In this document: piece by piece, positions 1 to 9,000 of the stretch
Layout of the letters: every line of letters begins with the position of its first letter
Position numbering within the stretch: the first letter of the stretch is position 1
Origin: Pseudomonas synxantha BG33R
Lineage (GTDB): Bacteria; Pseudomonadota; Gammaproteobacteria; Pseudomonadales; Pseudomonadaceae
NCBI RefSeq assembly: GCF_000263715.2
Contig: NZ_CM001514.1
Coordinates: 5,580,498 to 5,644,497, forward strand
DNA: 64,000 bases
Direction of reading: 5' to 3'
Program-made: the position numbers and the translations under genes
The notes under the pieces: generated by a model
Databases searched by the model: none
Told to the model about the DNA's origin: nothing
What the model saw: only the letters and a program-made list of their open reading frames with translations

Positions 1-396
1 TACGCACGCTGCCTGGCCGAACGCGGCGAATTGGGCGAAGCCCAGGCCGTGCTTGACGCTGTCAAAAGCGACGACCACAAGGCCGCCCTGGCCGGGGCCA
101 AGGCGCAGATCACCTTCCTGCGCCAGGCCGCAGACTTGCCGGACACCGCCGATCTGAAGAGCCGCCTGGCACAGAACCCGCAGGACGACGAAGCGGCCTA
201 TCAGTTGGCGATCCAGCAACTGGCGCGCCAGCAGTACGATGCTGCACTGGAAGGTTTGCTCAAGTTGTTTACCCGCAACCGCAGCTACAGCGAAGGCTTG
301 CCGCACAAGACATTGCTGCAGGTGTTCGAATTACTGGGCAATGAGCACCCGCTGGTCACGGTGTACCGCCGCAAATTGTTTGCCGCGTTGTACTAA
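1..396 (+). CDS. cnoX: YbbN/CnoX-type co-chaperone, C-terminal part
   Basis: The reading frame is open from the first base, so only about 131 C-terminal residues are present; the N-terminal thioredoxin-like domain lies outside the window. What remains is the helical TPR-like half (for example DDEAAYQLAIQQLARQQYDA) and the terminal YRRKLFAALY typical of the YbbN family. Known family members are holdases that pass unfolded substrates to GroEL and DnaK. The next gene is convergent and the two stop codons overlap by 4 bp. In P. aeruginosa the same neighbour order is seen (PA4061-PA4062, from memory). Confidence 0.85.
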   Translation, partial: YARCLAERGELGEAQAVLDAVKSDDHKAALAGAKAQITFLRQAADLPDTADLKSRLAQNPQDDEAAYQLAIQQLARQQYDAALEGLLKLFTRNRSYSEGLPHKTLLQVFELLGNEHPLVTVYRRKLFAALY

Positions 397-734
397 TCAC
401 CGATCCAACGGTACAGCGGCGTATCCCCGCCGCTGCTCACCTTGACCTTGGCGCTATGACGCAGGCGTACCAACAGGCGCTTGCCCGCGCCCGCATCGCC
501 TGCCAACCCTTCCAGTTGATCGAGTAATTCCAGACCGTTGAGCTGCCCTGCCTTGCGCAGCACCTCCTGGGCGCTCTGCCATAGGTCGTCGTTCTGTTTG
601 ACCGGCGCCGCGGTTGGCGCACTGGGCGTTGGGGTGGCCTGAAGCTGTGCGCCCAAGCGCGCCCAATCGCCGTCGTCCAGTTCCAGGGTCAAGTCCACCG
701 GCAGGTCGCCGATGGTTCCACGAATTCGCAACAT
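393..734 (-). CDS. Conserved hypothetical protein (PA4062-like)
   Basis: A 113-residue protein of unknown function. It opens with a compact beta-like segment (MLRIRGTIGDLPVDLTLELD), then an Ala/Pro-rich linker around residues 35-50, then a helical part containing LNGLELLDQLEGL, and ends in a basic stretch with RLLVRLRHSAKVKV. There is no signal peptide or membrane segment. It is divergent from the Zur-type operon and sits in the same position as a hypothetical gene in P. aeruginosa. I do not recognise a domain and assign no function. Confidence 0.75.
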   Translation of the reverse strand: MLRIRGTIGDLPVDLTLELDDGDWARLGAQLQATPTPSAPTAAPVKQNDDLWQSAQEVLRKAGQLNGLELLDQLEGLAGDAGAGKRLLVRLRHSAKVKVSSGGDTPLYRWIGD

Positions 735-818
735 CGCTGTACTCCTGCATTTTTCTGACCGTCATGCTCCCATGCAGCTTGCGCAACACCAAGCAGGCGG
801 TCAAACTCTCGGCTCTAT

Positions 819-838
819 TGTTATAAGATCACATAACA
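819..838. promoter_or_regulatory. Zur-like operator palindrome
   Basis: TGTTATAAGATCACATAACA is a near-perfect palindrome: outer hexamers TGTTAT/ATAACA are identical inverted copies and 8 of 10 positions per half match. This closely resembles the Zur box of gamma-proteobacteria (core GTTATA..TATAAC). It lies 24 bp before the start of the His-rich gene at 863. In P. aeruginosa the homologous operon (PA4063-PA4066) is, from memory, zinc-repressed through Zur. Binding here is inferred. Confidence 0.75.
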
Positions 839-862
839 AAACTTTCATCCTGGAGCCCTCCC

Positions 863-1462
863 ATGCGCCGTTTGCTGCTTGCTTTGCCGTTCGCCCTGCT
901 GCCACTGGCTGTTGCCCACGCTCATGAAGAGCATGACCACGAGCACGGCAGCCTCGGCGTCCATGAACACGGGGTCGGCCGTCTCAATGCCGTGCTGGAT
1001 GGCAAGGCCCTTGAGCTTGAACTGGACAGCCCGGCCATGAACCTGGTGGGTTTCGAGCATGTAGCGACCAGCGCCGCCGATAAAGCCAAGGTCGCCGGTG
1101 TACGCAAACAACTGGAGAACCCGTTGGCCCTGTTCAACCTGCCCAAGGCCGCAGGGTGTGTGGTCAGCAGCCAGGAACTCAATAGCCCGCTGTTCGGTGA
1201 CAAACCAGAAGCCGACCATGACGACGATGACCACGCCACCGACGGCAAAGGCGCCGCCGCCCACGAGCACCATCACGACCACAGCGAAATCCACGCCCAT
1301 TACCAATTCACCTGTGCTACGCCGACGGCGCTGAGCAACCTCGATCTGAGCCAAGTGTTCAAGACCTTCCCTGCGACGCAGAAAATTCAGGTACAACTGA
1401 TCGGCCCAAGCGGTCAGCAAGGTGTTGACGCGACGGCCACCGCCGCCACCCTGAAGTTCTGA
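863..1462 (+). CDS. His-rich periplasmic DUF2796 protein, zinc-linked
   Basis: 199 residues with a signal peptide (MRRLLLALPFALLPLAVAHA) followed directly by HEEHDHEHG and later by an Asp/His-rich loop near residues 115-150 (DHDDDDHAT, HEHHHDHSEIHAHY). These clusters are likely zinc-binding. DUF2796 proteins accompany zinc-repressed ABC transporters, and this one starts 24 bp after a Zur-like palindrome. A GGAG ribosome site lies 7 bp before the ATG. It heads a four-gene operon with an ABC ATPase, an FtsX-type permease and a DUF3299 protein. A role in periplasmic zinc capture or delivery is inferred from context. Confidence 0.85.
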   Translation: MRRLLLALPFALLPLAVAHAHEEHDHEHGSLGVHEHGVGRLNAVLDGKALELELDSPAMNLVGFEHVATSAADKAKVAGVRKQLENPLALFNLPKAAGCVVSSQELNSPLFGDKPEADHDDDDHATDGKGAAAHEHHHDHSEIHAHYQFTCATPTALSNLDLSQVFKTFPATQKIQVQLIGPSGQQGVDATATAATLKF

Positions 1463-1479
1463 CTTGAAAGCACAGTCCA

Positions 1480-1566
1480 TGTGGGAGCTGGCTTGCCTGC
1501 GATACTGGCAACGCGGTGCAGCAGGCACACCGTAGCGATGCCATCGCAGGCAAGCCAGCTCCCACA
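1480..1566. repeat. REPIN-type inverted REP pair inside the Zur-type operon
   Basis: Left arm at 1480-1503 begins TGTGGGAGCTGGCTTGCCTG and its exact reverse complement is at 1543-1566, giving 24-bp arms around a 39-bp loop. This is the doublet form of Pseudomonas REP sequences. It lies between the His-rich gene and the ABC ATPase, so the transcript would carry a long hairpin inside the operon. That could stabilise upstream mRNA or reduce read-through; neither is shown here. Confidence 0.85.
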
Positions 1567-1610
1567 GTGGATCGGCGCCATTTTCGACTACCAGGCGACA
1601 CTGACTTCCC

Positions 1611-2321
1611 ATGACTCAAGCGTTAATCGAACTGTCCGACCTGGGCTTCAACTGGCCCGGTCACCCGCAGTTGCTGGACATCCCCGCGTTCCGCCTGGAA
1701 CCCGGGGAAACCCTGTTCCTCAAGGGCCCGAGCGGCAGTGGCAAGACCACGCTGCTGGGGCTGTTGGGGGGCGTGCAGAAACCCTGCCAGGGCAGCATCC
1801 GCCTGCTGGGGCAGGAGTTGACCGAACTCTCGGCCGGCGCCCGTGATCGTTTCCGTGTGGACCACACCGGCTACATCTTCCAGCAGTTCAACCTGCTGCC
1901 GTTTCTATCGGTGCGCGAAAACGTCGAGTTGCCATGCCACTTTTCCAAGCTGCGCGCGCAGCGGGCCAAGCAGCGCCACGGCAGTGTCGACCAGGCAGCC
2001 GCGACCCTGCTCGCGCACCTGGGCTTGAAGGACAAGGACTTGCTGGAGCGCCGCGCCGACTCGCTGTCTATCGGCCAGCAACAACGGGTGGCTGCCGCCC
2101 GTGCGTTGATCGGCCAACCGGAACTGGTGATCGCCGACGAGCCCACCTCGGCCCTGGACTATGACGCCCGCGAAGCGTTCATCCAGTTGCTGTTCGCTGA
2201 ATGCCGTGAAGCTGGCGCCAGCCTGTTGTTTGTCAGCCATGACCAGAGCCTGGCGTCACTGTTCGACCGCAACCTGTCACTGGCCGAACTCAATCGCGCC
2301 GCCACGCCCGCAGAGGTTTGA
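1611..2321 (+). CDS. ABC transporter ATP-binding protein (LolD/MacB-like, zinc-linked)
   Basis: 236-residue ABC ATPase. Walker A is GPSGSGKTT (about residues 39-47), a Q-loop lies in YIFQQFNLLPF, the signature is LSIGQQQRVAAARAL (Gln where most have Gly), Walker B is LVIADEP, and the H-loop is FVSHD. The pattern is that of LolD/MacB-class ATPases, which work with FtsX-like permeases, and the next gene encodes one. It is separated from the upstream gene by a REPIN and ends 1 bp before the permease start. The P. aeruginosa counterpart is PA4064 (memory). The exported or released substrate is unknown. Confidence 0.88.
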   Translation: MTQALIELSDLGFNWPGHPQLLDIPAFRLEPGETLFLKGPSGSGKTTLLGLLGGVQKPCQGSIRLLGQELTELSAGARDRFRVDHTGYIFQQFNLLPFLSVRENVELPCHFSKLRAQRAKQRHGSVDQAAATLLAHLGLKDKDLLERRADSLSIGQQQRVAAARALIGQPELVIADEPTSALDYDAREAFIQLLFAECREAGASLLFVSHDQSLASLFDRNLSLAELNRAATPAEV

Positions 2322-2322
2322 G

Positions 2323-3588
2323 ATGTATCTGTTTCGTCTAGCTATGGCCAGCCTCGCTAACCGCCGCTTTACTGCGATCCTCACTGCCTTCGCCATCGCG
2401 CTTTCCGTGTGCTTGTTGCTGGCGGTGGAGCGCGTGCGTGTCGAGGCGCGCAACAGTTTTGCCAGCACCATCAGCGGTACCGACCTGATCGTCGGGGCAC
2501 GTTCGGGCTCGGTCAACCTGCTGCTGTATTCGGTGTTTCGCATCGGCAACGCCACCAACAACATCCGCTGGGACAGCTTTGAGCATTTCGCCGCCAGCCC
2601 CCAGGTGAAATGGGCCATTCCGATTTCCCTCGGCGACTCCCATCGCGGTTACCGCGTGATGGGCACCAACGAATCCTACTTCGAGCATTACCAGTACGGG
2701 CGCAAGCAAAACCTCGAACTGGCCAGCGGCCGCGCCTTTGCCACCGACCCGTTTGAAGTGGTGCTCGGCGCCGAAGTCGCCGACGCCCTGCATTACAAGC
2801 TCGGCGACAAGTTGGTACTCGCCCACGGCGTGGCGGTAGTCAGCCTGGTCAAGCACGACGACAAACCCTTCACCGTGGTCGGCATCCTCAAGCGTACCGG
2901 TACGCCGGTAGATCGCACGTTGCACATCAGCCTGGGTGGCATGGAGGCGATCCATGTCGACTGGCACAACGGTGTGCCGGCCCAGGGCAAAGGCCGCATC
3001 AGCGCCGACCAGGCGCGCAATATGGACCTGACGCCGCAAGCCATCACCGCGTTCATGCTCGGCCTGAACAACAAGATTTCCACCTTCGCCCTGCAACGAG
3101 ATATCAATGAATTCCGTGGCGAGCCGATGCTGGCGATCCTGCCGGGCGTGGCGCTGCAAGAACTGTGGAGCATGATGGGCACCGCCGAGAAAGCCTTGTT
3201 CGTGATCTCGCTGTTCGTGGTGCTGACCGGCTTGATCGGCATGCTCACGGCGATCCTCACCAGCCTCAACGAGCGCCGCCGCGAGATGGCGATTCTGCGT
3301 TCGGTGGGTGCACGCCCCTGGCATATCGCGAGCCTGCTGATCTTCGAAGCCTTCGCCCTGGCCTTGTCCGGTGTGGTAGCAGGCGTGGGCCTGCTGTATG
3401 TCTGCATCGCCGCCTCCCGTGGTTACTTGCAGGCCAACTACGGGCTGGACCTGCCGATGTCCTGGCCGAGCGAATATGAATGGACCCTGCTGGCGGGTAT
3501 CCTCGCTGCAGCGCTGTTGATGGGCAGCGTGCCCGCGTGGCGCGCCTATCGACAATCTTTGGCCGATGGCCTGTCCATCCGTTTATGA
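2323..3588 (+). CDS. FtsX-family ABC permease, zinc-linked operon
   Basis: 421 residues from the ATG at 2323 (MYLFRLAMASLANRRF). The frame runs open much further upstream through the ATPase gene, but this start abuts the ATPase stop and begins with the usual short cytoplasmic lead plus first membrane helix (about residues 17-37). A large periplasmic domain follows (about 40-275), then three C-terminal membrane segments, with the FtsX/MacB-type cytoplasmic loop LNERRREMAILRSVGARPW. Members act as mechanotransmitting permeases rather than classic importers. Homologue of PA4065 by position. Confidence 0.87.
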   Translation: MYLFRLAMASLANRRFTAILTAFAIALSVCLLLAVERVRVEARNSFASTISGTDLIVGARSGSVNLLLYSVFRIGNATNNIRWDSFEHFAASPQVKWAIPISLGDSHRGYRVMGTNESYFEHYQYGRKQNLELASGRAFATDPFEVVLGAEVADALHYKLGDKLVLAHGVAVVSLVKHDDKPFTVVGILKRTGTPVDRTLHISLGGMEAIHVDWHNGVPAQGKGRISADQARNMDLTPQAITAFMLGLNNKISTFALQRDINEFRGEPMLAILPGVALQELWSMMGTAEKALFVISLFVVLTGLIGMLTAILTSLNERRREMAILRSVGARPWHIASLLIFEAFALALSGVVAGVGLLYVCIAASRGYLQANYGLDLPMSWPSEYEWTLLAGILAAALLMGSVPAWRAYRQSLADGLSIRL

Positions 3589-3599
3589 GGAAGGCTTCG

Positions 3600-4121
3600 A
3601 TGCGTCGTGCCCTGTTTGCCCTGTTGCTGTTGACGGCCGTACCCGTGTGGGCGGATGAACAGCCCAAGGACCTGTCCTGGCAGGAAATGATCCCGCCGGA
3701 TGCGCCACCGGAAGTGCCTAATATGAAGCCGCTGCACGACCTGTCAAACATGGCCGATGCCTTGTCCGTCGAGGCGGCGCCGGCGGCCAAGCAGGATCTG
3801 CCCAACGCGCCGGTGGTGCAGAGCCTCGACGGCCAGCACATCCGCCTGCCGGGGTATATCGTGCCACTGGAAGTCAGCGAAGAAGGCCGCACCACCGAGT
3901 TTCTGCTGGTGCCGTATTTCGGCGCGTGCATCCACGTGCCGCCACCGCCGTCGAACCAGATCGTGCATGTGAAAAGTGAAGTCGGGGTGAAACTCGATGA
4001 GCTGTACCAGCCGTACTGGATCGAAGGCGCGATGCAGGTCAAGCCGTCGTCGAGTGAACTGGCCGACGCCGGTTACCAGATGGATGCCGAGAAGATTTAC
4101 ATGTACGAGCTGCAGGAGTAG
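3600..4121 (+). CDS. DUF3299 periplasmic protein, last gene of Zur-type operon
   Basis: 173 residues from the ATG at 3600, 11 bp after the permease stop. The N-terminus is a signal peptide (MRRALFALLLLTAVPVWA). The C-terminal half holds the conserved DUF3299 block with GYIVPLE, LLVPYFGACIHVPPPPSNQ and the end segment EKIYMYELQE; the single Cys sits in FGACIH. Proteins of this family are repeatedly found with zinc-repressed FtsX-type transporters, but the biochemical role is not known to me. The frame is open upstream to 3480, inside the permease, and that extension lacks any signal sequence. Confidence 0.85.
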   Translation: MRRALFALLLLTAVPVWADEQPKDLSWQEMIPPDAPPEVPNMKPLHDLSNMADALSVEAAPAAKQDLPNAPVVQSLDGQHIRLPGYIVPLEVSEEGRTTEFLLVPYFGACIHVPPPPSNQIVHVKSEVGVKLDELYQPYWIEGAMQVKPSSSELADAGYQMDAEKIYMYELQE

Positions 4122-4138
4122 CGCTGATCACCCTTTCA

Positions 4139-4152
4139 TTGAGCTGAGTCAA
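4139..4152 (+). promoter_or_regulatory. Anr/FNR-like box upstream of oprG
   Basis: TTGAGCTGAGTCAA fits the Anr/FNR consensus TTGAY-N4-RTCAA at 9 of 10 fixed positions. Its centre (4145.5) lies about 41 bp before a plausible start near 4186, set by a weak -10 element TACCAT at 4174-4179. That is the class II activator position. oprG of P. aeruginosa is reported to be Anr-dependent, which agrees with the site; occupancy here is inferred. Confidence 0.65.
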
Positions 4153-4215
4153 AAGACCGAGCGGAACGATCTTTACCATTGGACGTACAACTTTTAAACG
4201 TCCTTTGGAGCTCCC

Positions 4216-4914
4216 ATGAACAAGTCTCTGCTCGGCGCGTCCCTCTTCGCGCTCGCCCTCGTCGCCCCGGTCGCACACGCTCACCAGGCGGGCGATATTC
4301 TGGTGCGTGCCGGTGCAATCACCGTCAACCCGGAGGCCGACAGCGGCAAGGTCAAGGTTGACCAGGGCCCGCTGGCCGGCACCAACCTGGGCGGCAAGGC
4401 GACCATGAGCAGCGACACCCAACTGGGCTTGAACTTCGCCTACATGATCACCGACCACGTCGGTATCGAATTGCTGGCCGCTACACCGTTCGAGCATGAC
4501 GTGAAACTCAAGAACACCGCACTGGGCGCCGCCAACGGCAAGCTCGGCTCGCTCAAGCACCTGCCGCCGACCCTGAGCGTCGTGTACTACCCGCTGGACA
4601 ACAAGTCGGCATTCCAGCCGTACGTGGGCGCCGGTATCAACTACACCTGGATCTACGACGAACACGTCGGCGGTCGCGCTCAACAAGCCGGCTTCAGCAA
4701 CTTCAAGGCCGAAAACTCCTGGGGCTGGGCCGCACAGATCGGCGCCGACTACATGATCAACGACAACTGGATGATCAACGCCCAGGCGCGCTACATCGAC
4801 ATCAGCACCAAGGCGACTGTGGATAACAATGCGCTGGGCCAGGGCACTCGGGCCAAGGTCAATGTGGACGTGGATCCGATGGTTTACATGGTGGGTATTG
4901 GTTACAAGTTCTAA
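4216..4914 (+). CDS. oprG: OmpW-family outer membrane protein OprG
   Basis: 232 residues. A signal peptide (MNKSLLGASLFALALVAPVAHA) is followed by an eight-stranded beta-barrel pattern, ending in the outer-membrane signature with terminal Phe (VYMVGIGYKF). Conserved OmpW blocks are visible: GDILVRAGAITVNPE, LLAATPFEHDV, LPPTLSVVYYPLD, PYVGAGINYTW and MINAQARYIDI. The family carries small hydrophobic compounds across the outer membrane. A GGAG site precedes the ATG by 8 bp. The gene follows the DUF3299 gene, as in P. aeruginosa (PA4066-PA4067), and has its own Anr-like control region. Confidence 0.92.
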   Translation: MNKSLLGASLFALALVAPVAHAHQAGDILVRAGAITVNPEADSGKVKVDQGPLAGTNLGGKATMSSDTQLGLNFAYMITDHVGIELLAATPFEHDVKLKNTALGAANGKLGSLKHLPPTLSVVYYPLDNKSAFQPYVGAGINYTWIYDEHVGGRAQQAGFSNFKAENSWGWAAQIGADYMINDNWMINAQARYIDISTKATVDNNALGQGTRAKVNVDVDPMVYMVGIGYKF

Positions 4915-4932
4915 GCAACACTGCATAACCCA

Positions 4933-5022
4933 TGTGGGAGGGGGCTTGCTCCCGATAGCAGAGTGTCAGTCAACAGATTCATGGACTGACCCATCGCTAT
5001 CGGGAGCAAGCCCCCTCCCACA
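4933..5022. repeat. REPIN between oprG and the convergent epimerase-like gene
   Basis: Inverted pair of REP sequences: TGTGGGAGGGGGCTTGCTCC starts at 4933 and its complement ends at 5022, with arms of about 27 bp around a 36-bp loop containing a smaller self-complementary part (CAGTCAACAGATTCATGGACTG). It lies between convergent genes and may serve as transcription end for both. This intact copy is a useful model for the interrupted REPIN near 12.6 kb. Confidence 0.88.
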
Positions 5023-5039
5023 TTTGGTTTTGTAGCGTG

Positions 5040-5924
5040 TCAGCTGTGGCGGTAGAACCGGTCCAGCAACGCCGGAAGTCCCGCCCGCCATGCCCTGGGC
5101 TTGATGCCGAAGGTATGCAGGATTTTCTTGCAGGCCAGCACCGCGTGCTGCGGTTCCTCTGCCGCATCCGGCCGGGCCGCATGGGCCTGGGCAGTCGGCG
5201 ACTCGATCGCCAGCGGGTGGAAGTTGCGCGCTTCGGTCAGAATCGCCTGGCCCAGCGCCAACGGCGTAGTCGCCTCATGCCCGGCGTAATGATAGGTGCC
5301 CCAGAGCGGCGCCGCGCAATCAAGCTGCTTGAGCACCGAGATAATCACCCGTGCGGCATCGTCTACCGGCGTCGGGTTGCCACGACGGTCGTCGGCCATC
5401 AGTAGTTCATCGGGCTTTTCGGCCCGGGCCAGGAACCGCCCGAGCGTGCCGTCGACACTGTCATCGAGCAACCAGCCAAATCGCAGCAGCACATGTTGCG
5501 GGCAAGTGGCGCGCACGCTCTGCTCGATACGCCACAACGCCTGGCCGCGCAGGCCCAGGGGCACCGGCTCGTCTTTTTCGCTGTAGGCGGTGGCGCGGGA
5601 ACCATCGAACACCCGGTAGCTGGACGGTTGCAGCAGCGTGATGCTGTGGTGCTGGCACAATTCAGCCAGGCGTTCGATGGCGAACTCCTGGGCGGCCAAG
5701 CGGGTTTCGCTCACGGTTTCGGCCTGGAACCAGTCGAAATAGTAGGCGAGGTTGATCAATGCATCGGGACGGGTGTCGTCGAGCAATTGGGTAAGGCTCG
5801 CGGCATCCCAGCCGTCTTGGGGCGGTTTGGGGGCGAGGAAACCGATGTCTTCCTCTGCACCGAGGCGAATCAGCGCCTGCCCGAGGGCATTCCCGCCGCC
5901 CAGTAACATAAGGCGCATTCGCAT
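5040..5924 (-). CDS. NAD(P)-dependent sugar-nucleotide reductase/epimerase-like protein
   Basis: 294 residues, SDR-extended fold related to RmlD (dTDP-4-dehydrorhamnose reductase). The N-terminal dinucleotide motif is LLGGGNALGQAL. The usual catalytic Tyr-x3-Lys is weakly matched (SSYRVFDG), so true reductase activity is uncertain. The segment FGWLLDDSVDGTLGRFL and the later block TPVDDAARVI are typical of RmlD-like proteins. Homologue of PA4068 by position. Starts at 5924, 5918 or 5909 are all possible and none has a convincing ribosome site. Divergent from the helicase gene. Confidence 0.75.
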   Translation of the reverse strand: MRMRLMLLGGGNALGQALIRLGAEEDIGFLAPKPPQDGWDAASLTQLLDDTRPDALINLAYYFDWFQAETVSETRLAAQEFAIERLAELCQHHSITLLQPSSYRVFDGSRATAYSEKDEPVPLGLRGQALWRIEQSVRATCPQHVLLRFGWLLDDSVDGTLGRFLARAEKPDELLMADDRRGNPTPVDDAARVIISVLKQLDCAAPLWGTYHYAGHEATTPLALGQAILTEARNFHPLAIESPTAQAHAARPDAAEEPQHAVLACKKILHTFGIKPRAWRAGLPALLDRFYRHS

Positions 5925-6091
5925 AGATTGAGCAGGCCCGGTCTGTTTGGAACGATGGTTATTATCGACAGGCGTGTGCGCCTTGCCGCAGGTAGTTGCC
6001 AGAATCGTTGCATTTTGCGGGTTTGTAGCGCAACCGTCACGGATAAAGTACGTGTTTGCAACTTGTTGGAGCAGGTGGCATCAATCACTTC

Positions 6092-9000
6092 ATGAACCTT
6101 TCCGAATCAACGGCCAGCGCACTGGATGGTTTTCACCCCGCCGTCAGTGCCTGGTTTTGCAGGACCTTCCCCTCGGTGACCGGCGCCCAGGCCCAGGCGT
6201 GGCCGCTGATCCGCCAGCGGCGGTCAACGCTGATCGCCGCGCCCACCGGCTCGGGCAAGACCTTGACGGCCTTTTTGGCGGTGCTCGACGATTTGGTCCA
6301 CCAGGGCCTGGCCAACGGCGGGCAACTGCCGGACGAGACCCTGGTGGTGTATGTGTCGCCGCTCAAGGCGCTGTCCAACGACATCCAGATCAACCTGCAA
6401 AACCCGCTGGCCGGCATTACCGAGCAACTTGAAAAGCTCGGCCTGCCGCCGCTGGTGATCCGCACCGCCGTGCGCACCGGCGACACCCCGCAAAAAGACC
6501 GCGCACAGATGCGCAAGCGCGCGCCGCATATTCTGGTGACCACGCCCGAATCTCTGTATGTGCTGCTGGGTTCGGATTCCGGCCGACACATGCTCGCCAG
6601 CACGCGCACGGTGATCGTCGATGAGATCCATGCCATCGCCGCCGGCAAGCGCGGCAGCCACCTGGCCTTGAGCCTGGAGCGTCTGCAAGCGCTGTGCACC
6701 GAGCCATTGACCCGTATCGGCCTGTCAGCCACGCAAAAACCCATCGAAGCGGTCTCGCGGTTTTTAGTCGGCACCGACCGTAAGTGTGCCATCGTCGACA
6801 TCGGCCATGCGCGCCCACGGGACCTGGATATCGAAGTGCCGCCAGTGCCGCTCTCGGCGGTGATGGCCAACGATGTGTGGGCCCTGGTCTATGACCGCCT
6901 CGCGCAATTGGCCCGCGAACACCGCACCACGCTGATTTTCGTCAACACCCGGCGCCTGGCCGAACGCCTGGCCCGGCATCTGAGCGAGCGGCTGGGCAAG
7001 ACCGCCGTGGCCGCCCACCATGGCAGCCTGGCCAAGGAACTGCGCCTGGACGCCGAGCAACGGCTCAAGGCCGGCGAACTGCAAGTGCTGATCGCCACCG
7101 CGTCCCTGGAGCTGGGCATCGATATTGGCGAGGTGGATCTGGTCTGCCAGATCGGCTCACCCGGCTCGATCAATGGCTTTTTGCAACGCGTCGGCCGCTC
7201 CGGGCACCAGGTCGGCGGTACGCCCAAAGGGCGCCTGTTTGCCACCACCCGTGACGACTTGATCGAATGCGCCGCGTTGCTCGACTGCGTACGCCGTGGC
7301 GAGCTGGATACCTTGCATATTCCAGTGGCGCCGCTGGACGTGCTGGCCCAGCAGATCATTGCCGAAGTCAGCGCCCGTGAATGGCCGGAACAGGCGCTGC
7401 TGGCGCTTGTCCGCCGCGCTGCGCCCTACGCCGAGCTGGATGAGCGCCACTACCAGGCCCTGTTGCAGATGCTCAGCGAGGGCTATAACGGCCGCCAGGG
7501 TATCCGCAGCGCCTACCTGCACCGTGACGCCGTGACCCACACCCTGCGCGGCCGCCGCGGTGCCAGGCTCACCGCCGTCACCAGCGGTGGCACCATCCCG
7601 GACAACGCCGACTACAGCGTGTTGCTGGAGCCCCAGAGCCTGAACATCGGCAGCGTCAACGAAGACTTCGCGGTGGAAAGCATCGCCGGCGACATCTTCC
7701 AACTCGGCAATACCTCTTACCGCATCCTGCGGGTCGAAGCCGGCAAGGTGCGCGTCGAGGATGCCCATGGCCAACCGCCGACCATCCCGTTCTGGCTGGG
7801 CGAAGCGCCCGGGCGCAGCAATGAGTTGTCGGTGGCCGTAGCGCGCTTGCAAGGGCAAATCGACAGCTTGCTGGGTGCCACGCCCGGCGACCTGCAACCG
7901 GCCCTCGACTGGCTTACCGGCACCTTGGGCCTGCATCGCGCCAGCGCCGAACAACTGCTGGATTACCTCGCCCGGTCGCGCCAGGCCCTGAGCGCCCTGC
8001 CCTCTCGGGACACGTTGATCATGGAGCGGTTTTTCGACGCGTCCGGCGGCACCCAGTTGATCATCCACACGCCGTTTGGCAGCCGCATCAACCGCGCCTG
8101 GGGCCTGGCGTTGCGCAAGCGTTTCTGCCGCACCTTCAACTTCGAGCTGCAAGCAGCGGCCAGCGAAAACGCCATCGTGCTGTCGCTGTCCACCAGCCAC
8201 AGTTTTGCCTTGGATGAGGTGTGGCGTTACCTCAACAGCAACAGTGCTGAACACCTCCTGATCCAGGCCGTGCTGGATGCGCCGCTGTTCGGCGTGCGCT
8301 GGCGCTGGAATGCCGCCGTGGCCCTGGCGTTGCCGCGTTATACCGGCGGGCGCAAGGTGGCGCCGCAGATCCAGCGCATGAAGAGCGAAGACCTGATCGC
8401 CAGCGTCTTTCCGGACCAGATCGCCTGCCTGGAAAACCTCGCCGGCGAGCGCGAAATCCCCCATCACCCACTGGTGGAACAAACCCTCGACGATTGCTTG
8501 CATGAAGCCATGGACAGTGAAGCCTGGCTGGCACTGCTGCGGCGCATGGAACGCGGTGAAGTCCGATTGATCAGCCGCGACCTGCCCGCCCCTTCGCCCA
8601 TGGCCGCGGAAATTCTCAGCGCCAAGCCCTACACCTTTCTCGACGACGCCCCGCTGGAAGAGCGCCGCACCCAGGCCGTGCTCAACCGACGCTGGAGCGA
8701 CCCGCAGAGCACCGACGACCTGGGCGCACTGGATGCCGACGCCATCGCCGGCGTTCGTGAAGAAGCCTGGCCCGCGCCCAATGGCGTGGATGAAATGCAT
8801 GAAGCGCTGATGAGCCTGGCGTGCATCGCAGCCCCTGAAGTTGCGCCGCAATGGGCCGCATGGCTGCACGCCTTGGCCAAGGCCGGGCGAGCCTGTCAGT
8901 TGCACAACGGCATGTGGGTCGCCGTTGAGCGCTTGAGTTGCTTGCAGGCGCTCTACCCTAACGATTTGCCACTGCTGCCCGGGTTCGACGAGCCCTGGGA

